This document shows positions 1-4,943 of a stretch of DNA of 6,871 nucleotides, in pieces. The notes under the pieces were generated by a model. The model had not been told where the DNA came from, made no database searches, and worked only from the letters and a program-made list of their open reading frames with translations. The stretch spans positions 1 through 6,871 of the forward strand of contig JAURMY010000005.1 of NCBI GenBank assembly GCA_030830465.1, read 5' to 3'. Position numbers and translations under genes: made by a program. Origin of the DNA: Alphaproteobacteria bacterium. Its GTDB lineage: Bacteria > Pseudomonadota > Alphaproteobacteria > Rhodobacterales > Rhodobacteraceae. How positions within the stretch are numbered: the stretch's first letter is position 1; every line of letters starts with the position of its first letter.

Positions 1-453
1 CAGAAAGAACCGCGCATCAAAACGGCGCGGCCGGCCCGGCGGGGTGATGGCGCGAAACACAAAACGCATGCCTTCGCCGCCCGGCGTGACGCCATGTTGA
101 AAATAGGTGCGCCAGTCTTCGGGCGCGTCTTTGGCCATTTCCGGCGCAGCGGGGTCCGGGTGGCCCAGCAACAGACCGGTTTCTTCCCACATTTCCCGCA
201 ACGCGGCCAGAACCAGCGGTTCTGCCAAAGCGGGATCCGCGTCTTTGCGCAGCCGATCCATGCAGGTTTGCGCCATCGGGGTCGTCAGCTTGACCTGCCT
301 GTCGGAAGGATCCAGTGCGCCGCCGGGAAAAACGAATTTTGACGGCATGAAAGCGGCGTTCTTGCCGCGCTGACCCATCAAGACCTTGGGGGCGGTCGCC
401 TTGTCGCGCAGCACGATCACCGTCGCCGCGTTTCGGATTTGGGTTTTGTCCAT
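1..453 (-). CDS. NUDIX hydrolase with an interrupted Nudix box (C-terminus cut by window edge)
   Basis: NUDIX enzymes hydrolyse nucleoside-diphosphate-linked compounds using metal ions held by the Nudix-box glutamates. The 151 visible codons start at the ATG whose complement is at 451-453 and run off the window at base 1. The protein opens with a beta strand (AATVIVLRD), then MPSKFVFPGGALD (residues 36-48), then REMWEETGL (86-94), which fits the REuxEExGu half of the box. Between the box glycine (G45) and R86 there are about 27 more residues than in the canonical box. An insertion at this place is known in NUDT19-like acyl-CoA diphosphatases, so a CoA-ester substrate is possible, but that is inference. 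The gene lies 24 bases after the DUF983 stop on the same strand, so the two are probably one operon. The ribosome binding site is weak, suggesting translation partly coupled to the upstream gene. The NUDIX call is firm; the substrate is not. Confidence 0.88.
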   Translation of the reverse strand, partial: MDKTQIRNAATVIVLRDKATAPKVLMGQRGKNAAFMPSKFVFPGGALDPSDRQVKLTTPMAQTCMDRLRKDADPALAEPLVLAALREMWEETGLLLGHPDPAAPEMAKDAPEDWRTYFQHGVTPGGEGMRFVFRAITPPGRPRRFDARFFL

Positions 454-477
454 GTCAGCCCGATAGTTTGCCTGAGG

Positions 478-912
478 CTAAACTGTCGGATCGGGCAGGG
501 CTTGTCCAGAGAGGTTGCGATTGTCGTTCGGATGCGCGTGGTCAAATCCGTGCATCCGCTTGGCCCATTGGATCGCCACGAACATGCCTTTGAAACGGGG
601 CAGCAAAAACAGCGCCATTGCCACAAAGCCGATGGTCAAACCCACGGCCATGACCATCGGGTCGGGACGGAAGTGACCGTAAATAACCAGCAAAAGCGGC
701 GCCAGAATATGCCCGGAAACCAGAATTGTCATATAGGCGGGGCCGTCATCGGCGCGATGGTGATGCAGTTCTTCGCCGCAAACCGCGCAGCTGTCGCGGG
801 TTTTCAGATAGGATTTCATCAGCGGCCCGGTGCCACATGCCGGACATTTCAGCCTGACACCGTTCAGGATGGCGGGCTTGAGCGGGCGGTCTGTGGTCTG
901 GTTCTGGGTCAT
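478..912 (-). CDS. DUF983 family zinc-ribbon membrane protein
   Basis: The 144-residue protein belongs to DUF983, small membrane proteins of unknown function common in alphaproteobacteria. The N-terminal cytosolic part holds a zinc-ribbon pair, CPACG at about residues 23-27 and CAVCGEE about 15 residues later. The family-like stretch RADDGPAY follows. Two hydrophobic segments come next, MTILVSGHILAPLLLVIYG and MVMAVGLTIGFVAMALFLLP, joined by a short polar loop, giving a hairpin in the inner membrane. The tail is histidine- and asparagine-rich and polar. I chose the ATG at 912 because AAGGAACAGGA lies just upstream on this strand. The reading frame stays open to an ATG at 1059, but that start adds 49 residues unlike the family and has no clear ribosome binding site. 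The gene is followed closely by the NUDIX gene and is divergent from the EF-hand gene. No biochemical role is assigned. Confidence 0.9.
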   Translation of the reverse strand: MTQNQTTDRPLKPAILNGVRLKCPACGTGPLMKSYLKTRDSCAVCGEELHHHRADDGPAYMTILVSGHILAPLLLVIYGHFRPDPMVMAVGLTIGFVAMALFLLPRFKGMFVAIQWAKRMHGFDHAHPNDNRNLSGQALPDPTV

Positions 913-1089
913 GTCGAATTCCTGTTCCTTGCGGATTGATAAGGGATATTGGCGCGAAACGCATCCCTGCAAAGGTGCTTGCGTCGGGATGTCGCAAATT
1001 CCGAAATTTTTTCCGACGGAAGTTTCGCCGGGCTGCGTTTGAAGAATTGAAGGTGGCAATCAGGCGGCCTGACAGAAACGGAGCATGAC
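913..1089. promoter_or_regulatory. Divergent intergenic region with an AT-rich dyad, between DUF983 and the EF-hand gene
   Basis: These 177 bases must hold promoters for both divergent units. A perfect 5-1-5 palindrome, TTCCGACGGAA, lies at 1011-1021. TTCCGA also occurs at 999-1004, so the motif appears twice in direct orientation 12 bases apart, with a T-run between. CGAAA (1002-1006) and TTTCG (1023-1027) flank the palindrome as a further imperfect dyad. This could be an operator or part of an ECF-type promoter. For the minus-strand unit a weak sigma-70-like pair exists: TTGCAG (972-967) and AATATC (950-945), 16 bases apart, with only three matches in the -10 element. I see no convincing promoter for the plus strand. 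The EF-hand gene has GGAG at 1080-1083, six bases before its ATG. Confidence 0.35.
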
Positions 1090-1587
1090 ATGGAACAGAA
1101 ACGGATTTTCAAGATCGGTGCAGTCACATTGGCGGCGGCCCTTGGGTTTGCGGCGCTTGTACCGGCCTTTGCGGCCAGCGATGCCGACCGCGCAATGGGA
1201 AACGGCCCTGCCGCCCATTTCCTCAGCATGGATGCAAATGGTGACGGAAAGGTTACGGCGGAAGAAATTGATGCCTTCCGCGCCGAACAGTTCAAAACCG
1301 CGGACACGGACGGCGATGGCTTTTTGTCAAAAGACGAGTTGCTGGCGGCTGCGATGACGCGCATGCAGGAACGTATGGCACAGCGCATCGACAAGATGAT
1401 CGCGCATGATGACAAAGACGGCGACGGCAAGATCAGCCTGGCCGAGCAGGACGGCAATCCCAGAATGGACCGCATGTTTTCGCGGTTGGACAAGGATGGG
1501 GATGGCGCGCTTTCGACCGAAGAACTGGCCGCGATCGGCGAGCATGGCTGGCACAAGGGCAAAAAGCACCACAACGACAACGAATAA
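1090..1587 (+). CDS. Exported protein with four EF-hand calcium-binding loops
   Basis: The 165-residue protein begins with a signal peptide: MEQKRIFKIG, a hydrophobic core, then a likely cleavage site after AFA (about residue 28). It should therefore act in the periplasm or outside the cell. Four canonical 12-residue EF-hand loops follow: residues 48-59 (DANGDGKVTAEE), 72-83 (DTDGDGFLSKDE), 108-119 (DKDGDGKISLAE) and 134-145 (DKDGDGALSTEE). Each has Asp/Asn at loop positions 1, 3 and 5, Gly at 6 and Glu at 12, so all four should bind calcium. Loops 1-2 and 3-4 form two pairs joined by a Met/Arg-rich helix. The tail is rich in His and Lys (HGWHKGKKHHND). GGAG at 1080-1083 supports the ATG at 1090. 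The gene lies 73-79 bases upstream of the ECF sigma gene in the same orientation, separated by hairpins. A role as calcium buffer, sensor or target of that sigma factor is inference. Confidence 0.93.
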   Translation: MEQKRIFKIGAVTLAAALGFAALVPAFAASDADRAMGNGPAAHFLSMDANGDGKVTAEEIDAFRAEQFKTADTDGDGFLSKDELLAAAMTRMQERMAQRIDKMIAHDDKDGDGKISLAEQDGNPRMDRMFSRLDKDGDGALSTEELAAIGEHGWHKGKKHHNDNE

Positions 1588-1598
1588 GACAGATGTGT

Positions 1599-1620
1599 CC
1601 GGCGGCCTGATCGCCGCCGG
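1599..1620 (+). terminator. GC-rich hairpin after the EF-hand gene, possible terminator or attenuator
   Basis: An 8-base-pair perfect stem, CCGGCGGC (1599-1606) with GCCGCCGG (1613-1620), closes the six-base loop CTGATC. It starts 11 bases after the EF-hand stop codon. The sequence after it is T-rich but interrupted (GCCTTTGCCTTTT), so termination may be partial. That would let some transcripts read into the sigma gene and give the EF-hand mRNA a higher level than the sigma operon. Confidence 0.55.
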
Positions 1621-1627
1621 GCCTTTG

Positions 1628-1644
1628 CCTTTTGGCGCAAAAGG
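1628..1644 (+). repeat. Inverted repeat just upstream of the sigma gene
   Basis: CCTTTTG (1628-1634) and CAAAAGG (1638-1644) are exact complements around the triloop GCG. The right arm runs into AAGGA (1641-1645), the purine-rich stretch upstream of the sigma start. The repeat may be a second RNA hairpin next to the GC-rich one, or a DNA operator. Function is not shown. Confidence 0.4.
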
Positions 1645-1666
1645 ATTTACGCGATAGGCTATGGCA

Positions 1667-2239
1667 ATGCCCTTTGACGCAATGACGGATATCAGCGACG
1701 ACGCCTTGCTTGTGTTATACGGCAACGGCGACAAAGCGGCGGCTGCGGCCCTGACCGCACGGCTGACGCCGATGGTCTATCGCCTGTCAAAGCGGTTGCT
1801 GGGCAACGCCACCGAAGCGGAAGATGTGACACAGGAAGCGATGCTGAAGCTTTGGAAAATGGCCCCGGACTGGCGTCAGGGCGAGGCGAAGGTCAGCACC
1901 TGGCTTTACCGCGTGACCAGCAATTTATGTCTGGACCGGTTGCGCAAAGGCAAGACCGCGGCCTTGGACGATATTGCCGAACCGGTGGATGAAACACCCG
2001 GCATGGATGCCAGACTGCAGGGGGCCAGCCGTGCCGAGGCGCTGGAATCGGCCCTGCAAGCGCTGCCCGAACGGCAGCGGCAGGCGGTTGTGCTGCGGCA
2101 TTTGGAGGGCCTTGCGAATCCGGATATCGCGGGGATCATGGACCTGAGCATCGAGGCGGTGGAAAGCCTGATTGCCCGGGGCAAACGCACATTGGCGGCG
2201 CGGCTTGCACCGCGAAAGGAAGAATTGGGGATCGCGTGA
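1667..2239 (+). CDS. ECF-type RNA polymerase sigma factor
   Basis: ECF sigma factors carry only regions 2 and 4 and direct RNA polymerase to a small regulon when their anti-sigma factor releases them. Counting from the ATG at 1667 (190 residues), region 2 spans about 32-95, with YRLSKRLLGNATEAEDVTQE, then a Trp-rich helix and STWLYRVTSNLCLDRLRK (-10 recognition). Region 4 spans about 124-180, with ALPERQRQAVVLRHLEGL and a helix-turn-helix ending IEAVESLIARGKRTL. A linker rich in Asp, Glu and Pro joins them, and there is no region 1.1 or 3. Three starts are in frame: 1661, 1667 and 1682. I prefer 1667 because ATAGG (1654-1658) sits eight bases before it; it is too close to 1661, and nothing precedes 1682. 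The stop overlaps the next start by one base, the classic sigma/anti-sigma coupling. The exact ECF subgroup cannot be named from sequence alone. Confidence 0.93.
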   Translation: MPFDAMTDISDDALLVLYGNGDKAAAAALTARLTPMVYRLSKRLLGNATEAEDVTQEAMLKLWKMAPDWRQGEAKVSTWLYRVTSNLCLDRLRKGKTAALDDIAEPVDETPGMDARLQGASRAEALESALQALPERQRQAVVLRHLEGLANPDIAGIMDLSIEAVESLIARGKRTLAARLAPRKEELGIA

Positions 2240-2625
2240 TGACAAAGAACCCGATGACAGAAGACACGAAATTGGAGCTGGACCTTGACGGTCTGTTCGC
2301 CGAATTGCGGGCCGAACCGGCCGGGGTGCCCGACAGGCTGATGCAGGCGGTTGCGCGTGACGCGGCTGCGATGCAGCCGGCGCCGGCCGGGTTGGCCCCG
2401 CGACCGGCAGGCGGTGGACGGTCGTGGCGTGATGTCAATGCGTGGTTTTCGGGCTGGCCGCTTGCCACCGGGCTGGCCGCCTGTTTGGCGCTGGGCGTGA
2501 CCGTGGGCTATACCGGACTGGACCAATTGACGCCGTTTACTCAGGCGCTGACCGAAAGTCTGAGCGTAAGCGGGCCGGCCACGGACGCCACATTCAGCGT
2601 CGATGATTTCTTGAGCGAGGGTTGA
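2239..2625 (+). CDS. Putative single-pass membrane anti-sigma factor
   Basis: The 128-residue protein has a cytosolic N-terminal part (about residues 1-71), one membrane segment (about 72-91, WPLATGLAACLALGVTVGYTG) and a short C-terminal tail (about 92-128) rich in Thr, Ser and Asp. The cytosolic part has an amphipathic stretch, LDLDGLFAELRAEPAGVPDRLMQAVARDAAAM, broken by Pro, and then a Pro/Gly-rich linker before the membrane. It has no HxxxCxxC zinc motif, so it is not a ZAS-type anti-sigma factor. I call it anti-sigma from position and topology: its ATG overlaps the sigma stop by one base and the sensor gene follows two bases after its stop. A GTG one codon earlier is possible. GGGG at 2227-2230 serves as ribosome binding site. 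By analogy CnrY, also short and single-pass, holds CnrH at the membrane. I see no recognisable domain, so function is inferred. Confidence 0.72.
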   Translation: MTKNPMTEDTKLELDLDGLFAELRAEPAGVPDRLMQAVARDAAAMQPAPAGLAPRPAGGGRSWRDVNAWFSGWPLATGLAACLALGVTVGYTGLDQLTPFTQALTESLSVSGPATDATFSVDDFLSEG

Positions 2626-2627
2626 AG

Positions 2628-3098
2628 ATGGAAAAGATCAGGCAAATCTGGACGAAATGGCGCCTGACCCGCGTGGTGTTTGCCGTGTCACTGGGCCTGA
2701 ACCTGATTGTTGGCGGAATGATGATCGGGGCGGTGCTGGGCGGCGGGCCGGGCGAGCATATGCGCGGGATGCGCGACGCATCCGCCCTGGGATTGCGGCC
2801 CTATCTGCGGGCGCTTGATGACAACAACCGCACCGTCTTGTTTCAGACCATCGCCGGTCAACGGCATGATTTTCCGATTGGGCAGGCCCAGATGACCAGG
2901 CATTTGAAGGCCCTGGCCGCAGCGGTTGCCTTGACGCCCTATGATCCGGACGCGGTTGCTGCGGTCATGCTGGCACAGGAACAGGTGATTTCCGGCAGCG
3001 TGACCCGTGGCCAGAAAATTCTGCTGGATTTGCTGGCGGACATGTCGCCGGAGCAACGCGCCGATTTCGCACAGGCATTGCTGCGCAAACGCCATTGA
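2628..3098 (+). CDS. Membrane-anchored periplasmic protein of the heavy-metal sensor (CnrX/ZraP-like) type
   Basis: The 156-residue protein has a basic N-terminus (KIRQIWTKWRLTR), one membrane segment (about residues 16-38) and a mostly helical periplasmic domain. The domain ends with LLADMSPEQRADFAQALL, the MSPEQR-type helix turn seen in Metal_resist/CpxP-ZraP proteins. Candidate metal ligands include H44, M45, M48, H80, M89 and H92; the periplasmic part has no Cys. Conservation of true ligands cannot be judged from one sequence. The ATG at 2628 has GAGG (2617-2620) seven bases upstream; a TTG at 2622 would add two residues and is less likely. The gene sits two bases after the anti-sigma stop and should be translated with it. 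In CnrYXH the equivalent CnrX senses metal and loosens CnrY from the sigma factor. Here the ligand is unknown, and the EF-hand neighbour hints at a divalent cation. Confidence 0.75.
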   Translation: MEKIRQIWTKWRLTRVVFAVSLGLNLIVGGMMIGAVLGGGPGEHMRGMRDASALGLRPYLRALDDNNRTVLFQTIAGQRHDFPIGQAQMTRHLKALAAAVALTPYDPDAVAAVMLAQEQVISGSVTRGQKILLDLLADMSPEQRADFAQALLRKRH

Positions 3099-3114
3099 CA
3101 TCAGGCCATGGCGA

Positions 3115-3137
3115 CACGCGCCCGATCAGGCGGCGTG
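3115..3137. other. Stem-loop over the pleD stop codon in the convergent gap
   Basis: CACGC-GCC (3115-3122) pairs with GGC-GCGTG (3129-3137, G3132 bulged) around a six-base loop that contains the pleD stop codon. It sits in the convergent junction between the sensor gene (stop 3096-3098) and pleD. Neither side has a T-run, so it is not a canonical intrinsic terminator, but it may stabilise both 3' ends. Confidence 0.3.
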
Positions 3138-4520
3138 GGAATAGACGGTGACCATATTCCGCCCGTCATGTTTTGACGTGTAAAGTGCTTTGTCGGCCTC
3201 CTCGATCAGAGTGTCGACGATGGCACTGTCCGGGTTGCCAAGCGTTACGCCAATGCTGACCGTGATATTGAGCGTGGCACCGCCGGCGGGCAATTGAAAC
3301 GGCGTCTGTTCAATTTCCCTTCGCAGCCGTTCCGAGGCGCTGCGGGCCTGGTCTTCGGTTGTGTCGGGCATGGCGACGAGAAACTCCTCTCCGCCGATGC
3401 GCGAAATCAGGTCGACGCCGCGCAGGTTTTCCTGAATGCGGCGCGCGAATTCCGCCAGCACACTGTCGCCGCCATTGTGGCCGTGTCGATCATTGACCGA
3501 CTTGAAGTTGTCGATATCCAGCAGCATCAGCGCGAAACCTTTGCCGTTCTTACGCGCCCTCTCCGCAATGCGGGCCAGATGCTGGGTCGCGTAACGGCGG
3601 TTGTAAAGCCCGGTCAATGGATCGGTCACCGCCAGCCGCATCGTGCTGTCAACCGAACTGCGCAACTGGTCAGACATGCGTTTGCGCCTGACCTGTCCGC
3701 GCAGGCGGATGGTCAGTTCGGCGGGATCAAAGCTGTCAAACACATAGTCATGCGCCCCCAGGTCAAGACCTTTGGCCGCCAGATCAAGGTCACCGTCCGG
3801 CACCGCCAGGACCACGGCGGTGTTGCGGGCCTTGGGGCGGGACCGCAGATAGGAAACCAGACGCAAACCGTCACCGAATTTGCCCTGCCGCGCATGGATC
3901 AGGAACACATCGGGCGCGGCGTCGGCGTCTTCGGCCAGACGGATCGCGGTGCCCTCATCCGGGCAGATTTGTGCGTGAAACCCCGGGTGATCCGCCAGCA
4001 TGTTCAACCAGTTCTGGCCCATTTTCGCATCGGTCGGCAGCAGGGCGACCTGTGCCGGCGGGGTGTCCCCAAGGGGCGGTTTCAAGGGGCGTTCGCTCAG
4101 CCCCAGTTCGCGCGAGGTGCGGTCGCGCAGATGCAGTTCGTCCATCATGAATTTTGAGCGCAGCAAATTCCGCACGCGGGAAAACAGCGCCAGATCATTG
4201 ATCGGTTTGGTCAGAAAATCGTCCGCCCCGGCGGCAAGTCCGCGCAAGCGGTCGGCGGTGCCCTGAAGCGCGGTCACAATGATGACGGGGATATGGGTGG
4301 TGCGCGGATCGGATTTCAGGGTCTTGCACACGGCAAACCCGTCCAGATCCGGCATCAGGATATCCAGCAGGATCACATCCGGCAGTTCGGCAAAGGCTTT
4401 TTCCAGCGCCTCGCGGCCATTTTCGGCCTGTATGACCTCATAATAGGCGGCCGCGAGTTTTGAGCGCAGAATAACCCTGTTGGTCGCGATATCATCTACC
4501 ACCAGAATTCGACCGGACAT
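3126..4520 (-). CDS. pleD: PleD-like response regulator with diguanylate cyclase (REC-REC-GGDEF)
   Basis: The enzyme makes c-di-GMP from two GTP after phosphorylation-driven dimerisation. At 464 residues it is close to Caulobacter PleD (454). REC1 (about 1-122) has the acidic pair D9/D10, phospho-acceptor D53 in VILLDILMP, T83 and K105 (KP). REC2 (about 155-278) is degenerate: the acceptor position reads VFLIHA with H209, and the usual Lys region reads YVFDSF. An adaptor-like second receiver is also known in PleD. The cyclase domain (about 296-462) begins DPLTGLYNRRY, has the metal/substrate-binding region LLDIDNFKSVNDRHGHNGGD and the active GGEEF at 376-380. RGVD at 367-370, five residues before GGEEF, is an intact I-site for product inhibition. 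AAAGG (4532-4528) lies seven bases before the ATG. No divK precedes it, unlike the Caulobacter divK-pleD pair. It should act in cytosol or at the membrane face in motile/sessile control (inference). Confidence 0.95.
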   Translation of the reverse strand: MSGRILVVDDIATNRVILRSKLAAAYYEVIQAENGREALEKAFAELPDVILLDILMPDLDGFAVCKTLKSDPRTTHIPVIIVTALQGTADRLRGLAAGADDFLTKPINDLALFSRVRNLLRSKFMMDELHLRDRTSRELGLSERPLKPPLGDTPPAQVALLPTDAKMGQNWLNMLADHPGFHAQICPDEGTAIRLAEDADAAPDVFLIHARQGKFGDGLRLVSYLRSRPKARNTAVVLAVPDGDLDLAAKGLDLGAHDYVFDSFDPAELTIRLRGQVRRKRMSDQLRSSVDSTMRLAVTDPLTGLYNRRYATQHLARIAERARKNGKGFALMLLDIDNFKSVNDRHGHNGGDSVLAEFARRIQENLRGVDLISRIGGEEFLVAMPDTTEDQARSASERLRREIEQTPFQLPAGGATLNITVSIGVTLGNPDSAIVDTLIEEADKALYTSKHDGRNMVTVYSHAA

Positions 4521-4620
4521 TCCAAAACCTTTACACAGGCGTCCCGCCTTTGCGGGAAAACTGGTGCTATTAGGCCGCTAAACTGTTAAGAAAACCTTTC
4601 CAGAAGGTTAGGAGACTTTC
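4521..4620. promoter_or_regulatory. Divergent pleD / DUF3572 intergenic region with two hairpins
   Basis: The 100 bases separate two divergent starts. A perfect hairpin, TCCCGC (4542-4547) with GCGGGA (4552-4557), has a four-base loop. A second inverted repeat, AACCTT (4593-4598) with AAGGTT (4604-4609), abuts the DUF3572 ribosome binding site AGGAG (4610-4614), six bases before its ATG. The nonamer AAAACCTTT occurs at 4524-4532 and 4591-4599; in the first copy its complement supplies the pleD ribosome binding site. The region 4568-4594 is AT-rich (TATTAG, CTAAACTGTTAAG) and is the likely promoter zone, but I cannot place a confident -35/-10 pair. No full TTAA-N7-TTAA CtrA box is present. Confidence 0.4.
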
Positions 4621-4917
4621 ATGCCCGAATTGGGGATCATGTCGGCAAAGCAGGCGGAAGCCGTTGCGATTCAAGCGCTTGGCTGGATTGCCATGGATGA
4701 CGAAATAACATCGGGGTTTTTAAACAATTCTGGTGCAGGTGTTAACGACCTGGCCGCCGCCGCCAAAGACCCCCAGTTTCTGGGGGCGGTCCTTGATTAT
4801 GTTCTGATGGATGATTCCCTTGTCATCGGGTTTTGCGACCATGCCGGCCTGCCTTACGAGACCCCCTATCGCGCCCGGCAATCCCTGCCCGGCGGAGACA
4901 TGGTGAACTGGACCTGA
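4621..4917 (+). CDS. DUF3572 family protein
   Basis: The 98-residue acidic, soluble protein matches the DUF3572 family as I know it from alphaproteobacteria. Family-like stretches are AEAVAIQALGWIAMDDE (about 13-29), FLGAVLDYVLMDDSLVIGFCD (about 53-73) and the end GLPYETPYRARQSLPGGDMVNW. It has no signal peptide, membrane segment or cofactor motif and is predicted mainly helical. The ATG at 4621 has a strong AGGAG at 4610-4614. A second ATG at 4642 (MSAKQAEA) is where many relatives seem to begin, but it lacks a good ribosome binding site here. It is divergent from pleD; this pairing is, as far as I recall, seen in other Rhodobacteraceae, but I could not check. Its stop is 15 bases from the convergent stop of the dehalogenase fusion. 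Function is unknown. Confidence 0.88.
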   Translation: MPELGIMSAKQAEAVAIQALGWIAMDDEITSGFLNNSGAGVNDLAAAAKDPQFLGAVLDYVLMDDSLVIGFCDHAGLPYETPYRARQSLPGGDMVNWT

Positions 4918-4943
4918 GGCGCGTTTACCGGTTCAAAGGTCCA
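4909..4943. repeat. Inverted repeat spanning the DUF3572 and dehalogenase stop codons
   Basis: TGGACCT (4909-4915) and AGGTCCA (4937-4943) are exact complements with a 21-base loop. Both convergent genes end in this heptamer, so the arms are coding in each gene and the two stop codons are in the loop. It could fold in either transcript and serve as a bidirectional 3'-end structure. There is no T-run, so termination is not assured. Confidence 0.35.

Noticed and set aside
439..939. 166-codon open frame on the plus strand across DUF983
   Set aside because: It is antisense to DUF983 and its translation is rich in His, Gln and Arg without any family features, as expected of a shadow frame.
913..1059. 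Upstream extension of DUF983 to an ATG at 1059
   Set aside because: The 49 added residues do not resemble the family and the ATG at 912 has a good ribosome binding site; the extension is ordinary leader and promoter DNA.
1240..1530. Repeated GA(C/T)-GG(C/T)-GA(C/T)-GG(C/T) DNA in the EF-hand gene as a nucleotide repeat or CRISPR-like array
   Set aside because: The spacing and sequence are explained by the four EF-hand loops in frame; spacers and flanks are coding.
909..1640. 243-codon open frame on the minus strand across the EF-hand gene
   Set aside because: It is antisense to a protein with four perfect EF-hand loops and a signal peptide; its Ser/Arg/Ala-rich translation is low complexity.
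1906..2526. 206-codon minus-strand frame across the sigma and anti-sigma genes
   Set aside because: It is antisense to the ECF sigma factor, has an Arg/Ser/Pro-biased composition and no domain.
3294..4157. Long open frame of 287 codons on the plus strand inside pleD
   Set aside because: It is antisense to a clear REC-REC-GGDEF protein, its translation has no recognisable domain, and long antisense frames are expected in GC-rich DNA.
4542..4557. The TCCCGC/GCGGGA hairpin as an intrinsic terminator
   Set aside because: It lies between divergent starts, where no transcript should end, and has no T-run on either side; it is better treated as a leader hairpin or operator.
4575..4592. Possible CtrA box near CTAAACTGTTAAG
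   Set aside because: The two half-sites are four bases apart, not the seven of the TTAA-N7-TTAA consensus, and the first half is CTAA.
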